From Acidobacteriota bacterium (lineage in GTDB: Bacteria; Acidobacteriota; Terriglobia; Bryobacterales; Bryobacteraceae): a stretch of 64,000 nt of DNA. Of this stretch, positions 24,186-33,018 are shown one piece after another. The position numbers and the translations under genes are program-made. The notes under the pieces were generated by a model. The model saw only the letters and a program-made list of their open reading frames with translations. It was not told the origin of the DNA and ran no database searches. The stretch spans positions 1 through 64,000 of the forward strand of contig JAKOTR010000008.1 of the NCBI GenBank assembly GCA_029776225.1, read 5' to 3'. Numbering within the stretch: position 1 is the stretch's first letter; each line of letters opens with the position of its first letter.

Positions 24186-24971
24186 TCAGCGATCGCGCTC
24201 TACCGTGAAACGGCGCACGGAGATCGCTTTCCCGGTGGTCTCGTCTACTTCCACGATCACAGAGTGCAATTCTACCTTACCGCGCGCCGCTTCCATACGC
24301 ACGGGAATTCCGGTAAGAAAGCGGCGCAGAACAATACTCTTTTCGACCCCGATGATCGAATCGTACGGTCCCGTCATGCCGGCGTCGGTCTGATACGCGG
24401 TCCCGCCCGGCAGAATGCGTGTGTCGGCGGTGGCCACATGGGTATGGGTCCCGATCACGGCGGACACCCGCCCGTCCAGGTACCAGCCCATCGCGGCCTT
24501 TTCGCTGGTAATTTCGGCGTGGAAGTCCACCAGCTTCACTTTGACGGAGGGATCGAGCGAGGCCAGGATTTCGTCGGCCTTCCGGAAGGGGTCGTCGATG
24601 GCCAGCATGTGGGTGCGTCCCTGAAGGTTGATCACGGCCACTTCCACGCCGTTGCGCGCCCGGCCCACGTGCACCCCGCAGCCCGGACTATGCCCCGGAT
24701 AGTTCGCCGGTCTCAGCAGCCGCGGCTGGCGGTCCAGGTAGTCGTAGATTTCGCGCTTGTCCCATATGTGGTTGCCCGACGTAAGGACGTCGATGCCCAT
24801 GGCGAACAGCTCTTCGGCCACGAGCGGCGTTATGCCGAAACCGCCGGCCGCGTTCTCCGCGTTGGCGACCACCAGATCAATGTTCTCCGCCGAAATGATG
24901 CCGGATAGACATTCGGCGACAATGCGGCGGCCAGGGGATGCGAATATATCCCCGATAAAAAGAAGGTTCAT
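24186..24971 (-). CDS. ymdB: YmdB-family metallophosphoesterase
   Basis: TIGR00282-type phosphodiesterase; the Bacillus homologue hydrolyses 2',3'-cyclic nucleotides and affects biofilm and motility. Metal-ligand motifs are visible in order: GDIF, NAENAAGGFGI, SGNHIWDK, DFHAEITSEK and GTHTHVATAD. 261 residues is normal. In many genomes it follows rny near zapA and 6S RNA; here a 6S candidate lies directly upstream on the same strand. Confidence 0.93.
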   Translation of the reverse strand: MNLLFIGDIFASPGRRIVAECLSGIISAENIDLVVANAENAAGGFGITPLVAEELFAMGIDVLTSGNHIWDKREIYDYLDRQPRLLRPANYPGHSPGCGVHVGRARNGVEVAVINLQGRTHMLAIDDPFRKADEILASLDPSVKVKLVDFHAEITSEKAAMGWYLDGRVSAVIGTHTHVATADTRILPGGTAYQTDAGMTGPYDSIIGVEKSIVLRRFLTGIPVRMEAARGKVELHSVIVEVDETTGKAISVRRFTVERDR

Positions 24972-25002
24972 TCAAATCTCGGGTGCTGCTGGGTGGAAAG
25001 AA

Positions 25003-25201
25003 GGAGCGCCCCGTGCGCGTGGCGGCCGCCGTCATTGACCCTCGTTTGTACAAGGGTGGGTGTCCCCCGAGCGCCATCAGGCTTCTCTTTCGCTCTTATC
25101 GAGCCAGAGCTTGCTCACCGGCGCAACCACCGAGTCGGACTCCCAATATCTGAGTGTTAGGTTCAAATATTGGCGAAACCGGCCAGCCTCGAATACGCTC
25201 C
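25003..25201 (-). ncRNA. ssrS: 6S RNA candidate
   Basis: A 199-nt minus-strand RNA is predicted from a start at 25201 to GGAGCG/CGCTCC end pairing (25201-25196 with 25008-25003), followed by a T-rich tract. The right arm resembles known 6S RNAs in order: GGTGAGCAAGCTC, then GAAAGAGAAGCCTGATGGCG, compared with GGTGAGCATGCTCGG and CGAGAAGCCTTAAAACTGCG in E. coli. The outer stem includes a second paired block (GGCTGGCCG with CGGCGGCC). Length, open central region, extended -10 promoter and place upstream of ymdB all fit. 6S RNA binds the sigma-70 holoenzyme and mimics an open promoter. A covariance-model search would settle it. Confidence 0.7.
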
Positions 25202-25207
25202 GAAACG

Positions 25208-25216
25208 ATCATAACA
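25208..25216 (-). promoter_or_regulatory. Extended -10 promoter of the 6S RNA candidate
   Basis: Minus-strand TGTTATGAT places the start about 7 nt downstream at 25201, the first base of the GGAGCG that closes the RNA. Confidence 0.55.
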
Positions 25217-25314
25217 CGAAGTACGCCGTATTACGCACGAAATTGACGCTGGGGGTGTCGTATCGTTTTCCAATGGCGCCCGCGGACGGGTGGCGGTGTC
25301 CAAGCGGCTGGGCT

Positions 25315-25569
25315 CTAATCAGGTTCATCAAGGGCCGCAGCCGCCGCCCTCCTCGACCCGCCCGTGATCTTGGGAGCCCTGACACCTGCAAATGGACCGG
25401 GCGGGGGATCGGTGGGACGAAAACGGCTCAGCTTACGGGCGCCCGCCAACAGAACCGCCACAGGAAGCACGATCGGCACGAAGATCAGCCCGGCCCAATG
25501 GCCCACAGGAAACGGCCGCCGCGGGCGAATGGCTTGGAGCGGCGATAACATTCGGCGCCACACGACCAT
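25315..25569 (-). CDS. Small predicted membrane protein
   Basis: An 84-residue frame beginning MVVWRRMLSPLQAIRPRR, with one clear hydrophobic segment (about residues 26-43, WAGLIFVPIVLPVAVLLA) and a Pro/Arg-rich tail. The basic N-terminus followed by a helix suggests a single-pass inner-membrane protein. A TACACT box lies directly before the ATG. No family is recognised. The 6S candidate begins 100 bp downstream. Confidence is moderate because GC-rich DNA yields many such frames. Confidence 0.4.
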   Translation of the reverse strand: MVVWRRMLSPLQAIRPRRPFPVGHWAGLIFVPIVLPVAVLLAGARKLSRFRPTDPPPGPFAGVRAPKITGGSRRAAAAALDEPD

Positions 25570-25714
25570 AGTGTACGACCCGCCCGGAAACGGCGGAACG
25601 GTGACCGGCGCCTAACCTGTGCGATCAGACTGCATCACGGCGCACGGCCCGTCGAAACCGGGCGGCCCGAAGGTCCTGGAGCGGGGCGCCCGCGGAGGCC
25701 GCCGAACGTCTATC

Positions 25715-26143
25715 ATGGCTTTCATAACCGTTTATCTGTACTACATCGGCAAGCCGCGCGATCCGAACGCCAACCGGATGGCGGCGGAGTATATCAAGCG
25801 CACCACGCGTTATCTGAACTGCGAGATGCGCGAGATACGCCCGGAGCGCTTCGATCCCTGGGCGCGACATCCCGCCGCCATGAAGGTGCTGCTCGACGCC
25901 GGGGGCCGCGCGCTGGATTCGGCCGCCTTCACCGCCCTGGTTTCACGGGCAGAGCTGGAAGCCCGCGATCTTGTCTTCATCGTCGGGGGCGCGGACGGGT
26001 TGCCGGAGGGATGGCGCCCGCGCGCGGACCTGCTGCTCTCGCTCTCGCCGATGACGTTCCCCCACGAATTCGCCCGCGTGATGCTGGCCGAACAGATCTA
26101 CCGCGCCGCCACGACGCTGCGAGGCCACCCGTACCCCCGCTAA
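25715..26143 (+). CDS. rlmH: 23S rRNA (pseudouridine-1915-N3)-methyltransferase
   Basis: SPOUT-fold enzyme that methylates pseudouridine 1915 in helix 69 of 23S rRNA. From the ATG at 25715 the protein has 142 residues. Family hallmarks are the SAM knot FIVGGADGLPE, LSLSPMTFPHEFARVMLAEQIYRA and the end LRGHPYPR. The frame extends upstream but without similarity. Confidence 0.92.
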   Translation: MAFITVYLYYIGKPRDPNANRMAAEYIKRTTRYLNCEMREIRPERFDPWARHPAAMKVLLDAGGRALDSAAFTALVSRAELEARDLVFIVGGADGLPEGWRPRADLLLSLSPMTFPHEFARVMLAEQIYRAATTLRGHPYPR

Positions 26144-26177
26144 ACGGGGCCGCACCGGCATAGGCAAGCCGCCGATC

Positions 26178-27116
26178 GTGTATCTTCAAAATGTGAAGCA
26201 TCGCCTGGCTCCGTGGCTCGTTCTGCTCCTGCTGGCGGGGGTTTGCGGCGGCATTATCGCCGGCGTGGCCGCCTACCGCGCGCGCTCGGCTTCCACCGCC
26301 GGTCTTCTCAGGCGGCTGCCGGCGCAGAATTCCGTCGTGCTCTACATCGATTTCGCCGCCCTGCGGCAGGCGGGCATCATGGAGATGCTTACCGCATCCA
26401 CGGTGGCCCAGGAACCCGAGTATCGCGCTTTCGTCGAGCAAACCGCCTTCGATTACACGCGCGACCTGGATGCCGCCCTGGTGTCGTTCGGCAGCACGGG
26501 CACCTTTTTCTTTCTGCGCGGGCGTTTCGATTGGAAGAACCTGAACAACTATACGATCAAGCAGGGAGGCACCTGCACCAACGCCTTCTGCCGCGTGGAA
26601 GGCAGCACGGCCGAGCGGAAAATCTCCTACTTTCCTCTCCGCAGGGACATCATGGCGCTCGCCGTCAGTGCCGACGAGTGGGCGGCCCTTCTGTTGCAGA
26701 CGCGCCGTCCTGAGCCGGAGTTGACGGCGATACCGGAGGACCCGGTCTGGTCAATCATCGGCCCCGAGGCTTTGAAGAAGAAAGAATCGCTTCCGCCGGG
26801 CACGCGCATGTTCGCCAGCGCGCTGGAAGGCGCAGAAAGAATCGTACTCTCGCTCGGGCCGGAAGGCGAAGCCCTGCGGCTGCGGCTCGATGTCACCTGC
26901 CGCGATGTTGCGGCCGCGGTTGACCTCGCAACGCAACTGACTGCCATCACCCAACAGCTTCGCAGCCTTATCCTTCGCGAAGACCAGCAGCCCAACCCCA
27001 ACGACCTTAGCGGGGTGCTGACGGCCGGAACGTTCGCAAGCGAGGGCCGGCGCGTCACCGGCCGCTGGCCCATCCAGCGCAGCTTTCTCGAGACCCTGGC
27101 GGGAGGCGGCGGATAG
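26178..27116 (+). CDS. Membrane-anchored protein of unknown function
   Basis: A 312-residue protein with an N-terminal membrane anchor (about 12-35, WLVLLLLAGVCGGIIAGVAA) and a large extracytoplasmic domain. That domain begins LLRRLPAQNSVVLYIDFAALR and resembles, in outline, exported proteins in which each protein is scored by small strand-helix units. There is no catalytic motif. Start at GTG 26178; GTG 26193 is also possible and would be near-leaderless behind TATCTT (26181-26186). The PfkB kinase follows after 23 nt. Confidence 0.6.
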   Translation: MYLQNVKHRLAPWLVLLLLAGVCGGIIAGVAAYRARSASTAGLLRRLPAQNSVVLYIDFAALRQAGIMEMLTASTVAQEPEYRAFVEQTAFDYTRDLDAALVSFGSTGTFFFLRGRFDWKNLNNYTIKQGGTCTNAFCRVEGSTAERKISYFPLRRDIMALAVSADEWAALLLQTRRPEPELTAIPEDPVWSIIGPEALKKKESLPPGTRMFASALEGAERIVLSLGPEGEALRLRLDVTCRDVAAAVDLATQLTAITQQLRSLILREDQQPNPNDLSGVLTAGTFASEGRRVTGRWPIQRSFLETLAGGGG

Positions 27117-27139
27117 ATCTTGCGGGAGGCAACGGCTAG

Positions 27140-28093
27140 ATGATGAAGCCTGCGGGCGTGCTGTGTTGCGGCAGCATCGTTCTCGACATTGTGGTCCGGC
27201 CGGTGGACCGGTTCGTATTCAACAGCTCGGTGTGGGTGGACGCCATCGAGCAGCAGCTTGGGGGCAACGGCGCGAGCACATCCTACGCGCTGGCGCTGCT
27301 CGGAGTGCCGGTGCGCCTGCTCGGCGCGGTCGGAAGCGATCCGTTCGGAGAATTCGCCCTCGCCCGCCTGCGGAGCGCCGGCTGCGATGTGAGCAACGTC
27401 CGCGTGCTGGACGACCGCACCGCGACGACCGTTTCGGTGGTGAACTCCGCCGGCGAACGCCTGCTGCTGCACCGGCCGGGCGTGAGCGTCTGCGCTTTCG
27501 CGGAGCCCATCGAGTTCTCACCGCGGCTCACCGCGGGTCTCTCCCATTTCCACTTCGCGAATTTTTACTCACTGCCAAGGCTCAGAACGCGTGCCGCCGA
27601 GACCGTCCGTGCCGCACGCGCCGCAGGCCTTACGGTATCCGTCGATACGGGATGGGATTCGCAGGGCCGCTGGCTCGAGGATCTCGGCCCCTGCCTGCCG
27701 ATGACGGACTTGCTGTTCGCCAACGAAAAAGAAGCGCGCATCCTGACCGGGATCGAGGACCCGCGCGCCGCGGGGCTGCGCCTGTGCGAGTTGGGCGCCG
27801 GGACCGTGGTGGTGAAACTCGGGGGCGAGGGCTGCCTGGTGCTGCGGGAAGGGATTCAGATTTCCGCGTCGGCCTACGACGTTCCCGTGCTCGACACCAC
27901 CGGCGCGGGGGATTGCTTCGCCGGAGGCTTTCTCGCCGCGCTGGGGCGGGGCGCGTCATTGCAGGAAGCGGCGCAGTTCGCCAACGCCGTCGCGGCGCTG
28001 AGCATCCAGACCCTTGGGGCCACGGCGGGCCTGCGGTCTTACGAAGAGACGGCTGCGTGGATGTCCGCCGCCAAACTCGCCGCGACTACATAG
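27140..28093 (+). CDS. PfkB-family carbohydrate kinase
   Basis: Ribokinase-like sugar or nucleoside kinase of 317 residues. Visible: N-terminal signature GGNGASTSYALALLG, lid region, and the C-terminal DTTGAGDCFAGGFLAAL with the anion hole and catalytic Asp. Substrate cannot be told from sequence; ribokinase, fructokinase or adenosine kinase activities are all possible. GGGAGG (27123-27128) lies a little far upstream of the ATG. The 3' end overlaps the opposing gene by 8 bp. Confidence 0.87.
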   Translation: MMKPAGVLCCGSIVLDIVVRPVDRFVFNSSVWVDAIEQQLGGNGASTSYALALLGVPVRLLGAVGSDPFGEFALARLRSAGCDVSNVRVLDDRTATTVSVVNSAGERLLLHRPGVSVCAFAEPIEFSPRLTAGLSHFHFANFYSLPRLRTRAAETVRAARAAGLTVSVDTGWDSQGRWLEDLGPCLPMTDLLFANEKEARILTGIEDPRAAGLRLCELGAGTVVVKLGGEGCLVLREGIQISASAYDVPVLDTTGAGDCFAGGFLAALGRGASLQEAAQFANAVAALSIQTLGATAGLRSYEETAAWMSAAKLAATT

Positions 28094-29588
28094 AACCGTA
28101 CAGATCCAGATCCAGGGCGGCTTCAGCTCCCTCCTGAATAGTCACCACCTTGACGGGAACACTTTTGAAGTCCTGCTCCCGCGGGCTGTCGAATTCGAAC
28201 GAGCTGAAAACCTGGTAGTCGCCGGGCGGCAGGCCAGGAAAGCGGTAGACCCCCTCGGCATCGGAACGCGCCATGCGGATTCCGCCGAGCCGGACGCGCA
28301 GTTCCGGGTCGAGCGCGTCCAGGAAGACCGGCGCCCCGGCCACAGGGGCGCCTCCTGGCGCAGTCACTTTGCCGGACAGCACGGCCGGCCGGGAACTCAC
28401 GGTGACTACCACCTCGACGGTCCGGCCGGGAAGAGCCTCCACGACGTTCAGTTCGGGCGCATCCTGAGCACGGACCGACCGCACGTAATACTCCGGCGAG
28501 GTCTGCACCGTGGCGACGTACTCCCCGGGCATCACCTCAAGGACGCCGTTCCCTGTCAGCATGGGGGGCGGTTGAGGAATCGGGAGCTGCTCCGAGAGAC
28601 CTTGGCGCTTGAGGGAAATTGTGATTCGCTTGGGGTCAACCGGTTTCGCTTCGCTCTCCTCGATGCGGATCCTCACCAGGGGTATGGCGGCGGCGGTCAG
28701 CACGACTTGGTTCGCGCCGCTGCGGATGCGGAGCTTGCCATAGGCGGCCACCGAACCGGACGCGGCGCGCCCCAGCAGTTCGTAATCGCCGGGGGCGAGC
28801 TGGTCAAACGTGAACTCTCCCGCCGCGTTCGGCGTGGTCTGCTTGCTGCCGGTATCCGAGAACAACCACACCGAAGACACCGGCGCTCCCGTGATTCGGC
28901 CTCGCAGATAGCCGAGACTGCCGGCCACAGGCTGTATGTCGATGGGGCCGGTTTCGCTGTCAAGGTTTACGGAAACGGGAGCCGGCGAGGGCTGTCCAAA
29001 GAAAGTGGGCAGCAGACTGCGCTCGTCCTCCAGCTTCTGAGGTCCAGTGCGAATGTAGTAGACGCCGGGCTGAAGACCCGCTATGCGATAGATGCCGCGG
29101 TCGTCCGAAACGGCGGATCCGGCGGCGCGCAGCGGCCGGCTATCCGCCAGATAAGCGGTGACGGTGTTGCCTGGAAGGCCGATTCCGTTTTCGTCCAGCA
29201 CGGTTCCGCTCACCGCTCCCAGGCGCCTCAAGCGGAGTTCGCAGGAGAATTCGGAGTCCGCGCCGAGAACGATTGGGGCGCCCGCTCCGTCCCATCGTTT
29301 CTGCCCGTACCGCGCCGGCTGATATCCCGCGCGGCTGGCCGTGAGGAAGTATGTTCCCGCCGGCAGTCCTTCGAAGCGGAAGTTGCCGCCCGATCCGGTC
29401 AGCACGGTCTTGAGCGGGAGTTCGTAGCCGTTCCGCACGGTGGTCAGGGCCACACGGGAGCGAGCCAGCGGGCGCGCGGCGGCGTAGTCCAGAACCGTGC
29501 CTTCCAGGACGGCGCCCACGGCAAGGCGGGCGGGCACACCGGTGACCACGCAAGCCAGAAGCAGCGGAAGGGCGGCACGAAGGCGCAT
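28086..29588 (-). CDS. Secreted protein with repeated carboxypeptidase-regulatory (Cna-B-like) domains
   Basis: Exported protein of 500 residues from the ATG at 29588, with a signal peptide (MRLRAALPLLLACVV). Four or more beta-sandwich repeats follow, each with the carboxypeptidase-regulatory pattern: GTVLDYAAARPL then FRFEGLPAGTYFLTASRAGY; VSGTVLDENGIGLPG then YRIAGLQPGVYYI; LRGRITGAPV then FTFDQLAPGDYELL; LSGKVTAPGGAPV then YRFPGLPPGDYQV. These are stalk or binding modules, common in Acidobacteriota surface proteins. No catalytic domain. It follows the RodZ-like HTH gene by 28 bp on the same strand. Confidence 0.8.
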   Translation of the reverse strand: MRLRAALPLLLACVVTGVPARLAVGAVLEGTVLDYAAARPLARSRVALTTVRNGYELPLKTVLTGSGGNFRFEGLPAGTYFLTASRAGYQPARYGQKRWDGAGAPIVLGADSEFSCELRLRRLGAVSGTVLDENGIGLPGNTVTAYLADSRPLRAAGSAVSDDRGIYRIAGLQPGVYYIRTGPQKLEDERSLLPTFFGQPSPAPVSVNLDSETGPIDIQPVAGSLGYLRGRITGAPVSSVWLFSDTGSKQTTPNAAGEFTFDQLAPGDYELLGRAASGSVAAYGKLRIRSGANQVVLTAAAIPLVRIRIEESEAKPVDPKRITISLKRQGLSEQLPIPQPPPMLTGNGVLEVMPGEYVATVQTSPEYYVRSVRAQDAPELNVVEALPGRTVEVVVTVSSRPAVLSGKVTAPGGAPVAGAPVFLDALDPELRVRLGGIRMARSDAEGVYRFPGLPPGDYQVFSSFEFDSPREQDFKSVPVKVVTIQEGAEAALDLDLYGSM

Positions 29589-29616
29589 GGAAAACGCCGC
29601 GCGGCGTCGCGCCGCT

Positions 29617-29883
29617 TCAGGAATTCGAAGAGGTCCGAGAACGGTAATAATCCAGCAGCCTGGCTTCCTCGAACCCGATCTCACGAGCATACTGGCGTAT
29701 GTAACTCGTGTTGTAAATCCCTCCCGGCAGTTGCTTGAAGTCTCCGGCTTCGATGGCCTGGAGGAAGCGCATGCTTATCTTCGTGTTATCGGCGATCTGG
29801 CGGAGTGAAATCCCTTTTTTCTCACGAAGAGCGGGCAGATTGAGGCGGTTGTCCACGGCAAAACTCGAAGCGTTTTTCCCCAT
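29617..29883 (-). CDS. RodZ-like helix-turn-helix protein
   Basis: An 88-residue protein that is almost only an HTH_25 domain as found at the N-terminus of RodZ: LPALREKKGISLRQIADNTKISMRFLQAIEAGDFKQLPGGIYNTSYIRQYAREIGF. The transmembrane and periplasmic parts of RodZ are missing, so it is a free cytoplasmic domain, either a regulator or a MreB-binding fragment. ATG 29883 is preferred; ATG 29928 is in frame. Divergent from the PEGA-domain gene. Confidence 0.8.
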   Translation of the reverse strand: MGKNASSFAVDNRLNLPALREKKGISLRQIADNTKISMRFLQAIEAGDFKQLPGGIYNTSYIRQYAREIGFEEARLLDYYRSRTSSNS

Positions 29884-30065
29884 TCTGGAACTCGTCCCGA
29901 TCTCACTGGGGTGAATTGGAAAGCCCATGCTAGCACAAACCGCTTTCCGTGGTATTCTCGGTGGTTAATTAAGAAAAAGCAAAGACTCTTCGCCGCGGCA
30001 CGCCGGGGTGGAAGGGCCGGTTTTGTGTTGCTTCACGCCGGCTTCCCGGCCCGTTCCTCCGCGGA

Positions 30066-32891
30066 ATGGCGTGCAAGATGTCGTTCTCTGAACAATCAAA
30101 AGGCCTTCACGAAAACAAAAAGATATTGGGTCAGGGCGGAATGGTGTGCGATGAGCCGGTCGAGCCCGGTGAGAACGCCGCCCAACCGCCGGAGCAACGC
30201 GACGAGCAGGCGCGTTCCGAAGCTAAGGCGCGCTGGCTCGATCAGATCCGCAGCGCGCTGCAGAGCGAAGATTACGGGCGCGCGAGCAGCCTGATTGCAA
30301 GCGCGGAGGCGGAGTTCCCCAACGACGAGGAGATCCTGGAGGTAAAGCGCAAATCCAGCCAGGCCGCGGAAAACGTGGCGGAGGCAAAGAAGCTCCTGGC
30401 CCTGGGGCAGAGCCTGTGCGCGCAGCAGTTATACGACGAAGGGGTTGCGCAGGTGCGCCGCGCGCGCGAACTCGCTCCGAAGAATCCCGCAATCCGCGGC
30501 GCCTTGCTCGACATGCTGGTGGAGCGGGCGCGCATTCTCATCGACACGGACCTGCCCGCGGCCGAGCCGCTGATCCAGGAGGCGCTCGAAATCGATCCGG
30601 CTCACGCGCTCGCCAAGAGCCTGCGCACCCGCGTGCTCGACCACAAGCGCGACCAGGCGGTGATCCGCTGCTTCACGCAGGCGCGGCAATTGCGCGCCGC
30701 GGGCGAACTGGACAAAGCGCTGGCCGAGACCGAGCAGTGCCTGGCCATTTACCCGCTTGACCCACGCCTGGTGCAACTGCGGGAAATCCTGAGCAAGGAA
30801 TTGGAGCGCAGCCGGGTGAAGAAGACCGGCGGCGCCGATCTTGCGGAACCGCAACAGCCCGAACAGGACAGCGCTCCGGCTCCCAGCAGCACGGCGGAGA
30901 TGGAGAGACCGCCCGAAGCGGCGCCGGAGGCTTCAGCCGTGGAGACGACGGCGACGACAGGGGAGACAACGGTGACGACTCCGCCTCCGCCGCAGCCAGA
31001 GCCTCCTCCGCCCGCAGCCGCTTCAGTGGCGGAACCGCCTGCCGCGCCCTCGCCCGATGCCGCTGCAGTTCCAGAAACGCCCGCGCCCTCGCCTGATGCC
31101 GCTGCAGTTCCAGAAACGCCCGCGCCTTCACCCGCAGCCGCTCCGGTTGCGGAAACGCCCGCGCCAGCTTCTTCGCCAACCGGCGAACTGCCCGCCGGCG
31201 CGGCTCCAGCAGCAAGTGCGACTCCAGAGGCGGCGACTCCGGCTCCGCCGCAGCCCGAACCTGCCTCGTCCCCTGCCGCTTCAGTTGCGGAACCGCCTGC
31301 CGCGCCCTCGCCCGATGCCGCTGCCGTTCCGGAGACGCCCACGCCCTCGCCCGATGCCGCTGCAGTTCCAGAAACGCCCGCGCCTTCGCCTGCAGCCGCT
31401 CCGTCTGCGGAAACGCCCGCGCCCGCTTTTTCGCCAACTGGCGAGCTGCCCACCGGCACGCCTCCAGCAGTGAGCGCGACTCCAGAGGCGACTTTACCAG
31501 TTCCGCCGCAGCCCGAGCCTGCCTCGCCCTCTGCTGCTTCAGTTGCGGCACCGTCTGCCGCGCCTCCGCCCGATGCCGCTGCGCTTCCGGAAACGCCCGA
31601 GCCTTCGCCCGCAGCCGCTCCGGTTGCGGAAACGCCCGCGCCAGCTTCTTCGCCAACTGGCGAGCTGCCCGCCGGCGCCCCTCCAGCAGCGAGCGCGCCT
31701 TCAGAGCCGACGTTGCCGTCTGCCACAGCGCCTGTGCCGGAGCCTTCATCGCAGCAGCCGGAAACTGCTCCATCCGCCGCCGCTGCACCATCGTCCACCG
31801 AGGCGCCGGAGCCGCTGCCCGAGCCCAAGCTCGAGGTGGCGGTGAACCAGTCCGCCAAGTGGGCGATCGTCAGTGGCGCGGCGGCGTTCGCCGCAGTCCT
31901 GCTCACGATTCTCACCTTCACGGCGCTGCACCCGAGCGGCGACGACAGGATCACGTTTGAAGTGCGCACGCAGCCGCCGGGCGCGCTGGTGCGTGTCGAC
32001 GGGAAGATTGTCGGGACTTCAAATCTCCCGCTCACCGTTTCGCCGGGCACATACCAGTTGGAGGCTACACTGGACGGATACTTGCCTGCTTCAAAGTCGA
32101 TCGCGGTGTCTGAGAGCGCGGGCCCCGTGGAGTTGGTGCTTGAACCGGCGCCGCAAACCGTCCGGCTGTTCACGGATGCCGCCGAGGGCACGGTCACGCT
32201 GGACGATCAGCCGCCCCGCGACCTGCTCGACGGGCAGTTGTCACTCGACTCCGTTGCTCCCGGCACACACACTCTCAGAATTGCCGCGCGGAACAGCGAG
32301 GCGGTTATTACGTTCGAACTCGTACCGAACGGCGTGCCCCACATCACCAGCCCGCCGGCAGTGAAGAATGTAGCGGCGCTGGTGGTGGGCAGCTTCGGAA
32401 ACCGCGCGCGGATCTACAGCAGCATCGCGCCCGCAAAGGCGGAAATGGACGGCCAGCCTGCGGGTGAGGTCCTGGCGGAGGGACTGGAGTTGAGCGGCCT
32501 TGCTCCGGGTCCCCACGAACTCAGCGTGAGCAACGGCGGGACGCTCATTCGGAAGGTGATCGAAACCGGCCAGGCCCCGGTGCTGACCGTGTTCCTGGAA
32601 GCCGATCGGAATATCGGAACGCTTCTGATCGTGGCCGGCGAGGAAGGCGCCGACGTGTATCTCGACGGCGTCAGGTATCCCCGCCAGACCGGCCCCGGAG
32701 GCCTGTTGCGCATTCAACGCACGCCGAGGCAGTACCGCGTACGCGTGGCGAAACCGGGATTCCAGGAGACCGCCGAACAGACGGTGCAAGTCGTCAAGGG
32801 CTCGGAAAGACGCGTGGTCTTCAAGCTCGTCCCCTTGCCCACAAGCGCACCTCTGGTGATCCACGGAGCGCCGCCGGGCACGACACGATAA
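30066..32891 (+). CDS. TPR / Pro-Ala-rich / PEGA-domain membrane protein
   Basis: A 941-residue single-pass membrane protein. The cytoplasmic part has helical TPR-like repeats (about 50-260). It is followed by a Pro/Ala/Glu-rich spacer (about 265-595) built of three 86-residue repeats containing APSPDAAAVPETP units. A membrane helix lies at about 597-620 (WAIVSGAAAFAAVLLTIL). Outside are PEGA-type beta domains: VRTQPPGALVRVDGKIVG, then three diverged copies, the last with GADVYLDGVRYPRQ. PEGA domains are surface or wall-associated modules. The start may be ATG 30066 or 30078. The long spacer is the size needed to cross a wall or reach a partner, but the topology is inferred. Confidence 0.75.
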   Translation: MACKMSFSEQSKGLHENKKILGQGGMVCDEPVEPGENAAQPPEQRDEQARSEAKARWLDQIRSALQSEDYGRASSLIASAEAEFPNDEEILEVKRKSSQAAENVAEAKKLLALGQSLCAQQLYDEGVAQVRRARELAPKNPAIRGALLDMLVERARILIDTDLPAAEPLIQEALEIDPAHALAKSLRTRVLDHKRDQAVIRCFTQARQLRAAGELDKALAETEQCLAIYPLDPRLVQLREILSKELERSRVKKTGGADLAEPQQPEQDSAPAPSSTAEMERPPEAAPEASAVETTATTGETTVTTPPPPQPEPPPPAAASVAEPPAAPSPDAAAVPETPAPSPDAAAVPETPAPSPAAAPVAETPAPASSPTGELPAGAAPAASATPEAATPAPPQPEPASSPAASVAEPPAAPSPDAAAVPETPTPSPDAAAVPETPAPSPAAAPSAETPAPAFSPTGELPTGTPPAVSATPEATLPVPPQPEPASPSAASVAAPSAAPPPDAAALPETPEPSPAAAPVAETPAPASSPTGELPAGAPPAASAPSEPTLPSATAPVPEPSSQQPETAPSAAAAPSSTEAPEPLPEPKLEVAVNQSAKWAIVSGAAAFAAVLLTILTFTALHPSGDDRITFEVRTQPPGALVRVDGKIVGTSNLPLTVSPGTYQLEATLDGYLPASKSIAVSESAGPVELVLEPAPQTVRLFTDAAEGTVTLDDQPPRDLLDGQLSLDSVAPGTHTLRIAARNSEAVITFELVPNGVPHITSPPAVKNVAALVVGSFGNRARIYSSIAPAKAEMDGQPAGEVLAEGLELSGLAPGPHELSVSNGGTLIRKVIETGQAPVLTVFLEADRNIGTLLIVAGEEGADVYLDGVRYPRQTGPGGLLRIQRTPRQYRVRVAKPGFQETAEQTVQVVKGSERRVVFKLVPLPTSAPLVIHGAPPGTTR
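31021..31790 (+). repeat. Three 258-bp repeats inside the PEGA-domain gene
   Basis: The phrase encoding SVAEPPAAPSPDAAA begins near 31023, 31281 and, as SVAAPSAAPPPDAAA, near 31539, so the period is about 258 bp (86 residues). Inside each repeat is a 39-bp subrepeat (PSPDAAAVPETPA) present twice in copies one and two and reduced in copy three. Expansion by slippage or recombination is likely. Confidence 0.8.
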
Positions 32892-33018
32892 GAAGACCAA
32901 GCCTTCGGGCGCGGGAACGCACTCGTTCAATATAATGAATGCGGCCGGCGGCGGCCTGCTCCGTAGGCCGGGATGAGATCCGGCTGTCTGGTTTCAGTTT
33001 CTATCCCAAGGAGCAACC

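Noticed and set aside
26134-26148. Hairpin CCCCG...CGGGG over the rlmH stop codon
   Set aside because: Five base pairs and no T run; too weak to call a terminator.
30673-32197. Long minus-strand open frames (372 and 482 codons) opposite the PEGA-domain gene
   Set aside because: They arise from the Pro/Ala-rich repeats read on the other strand, are low-complexity, have no family motif, and the plus-strand frame has TPR and PEGA domains.
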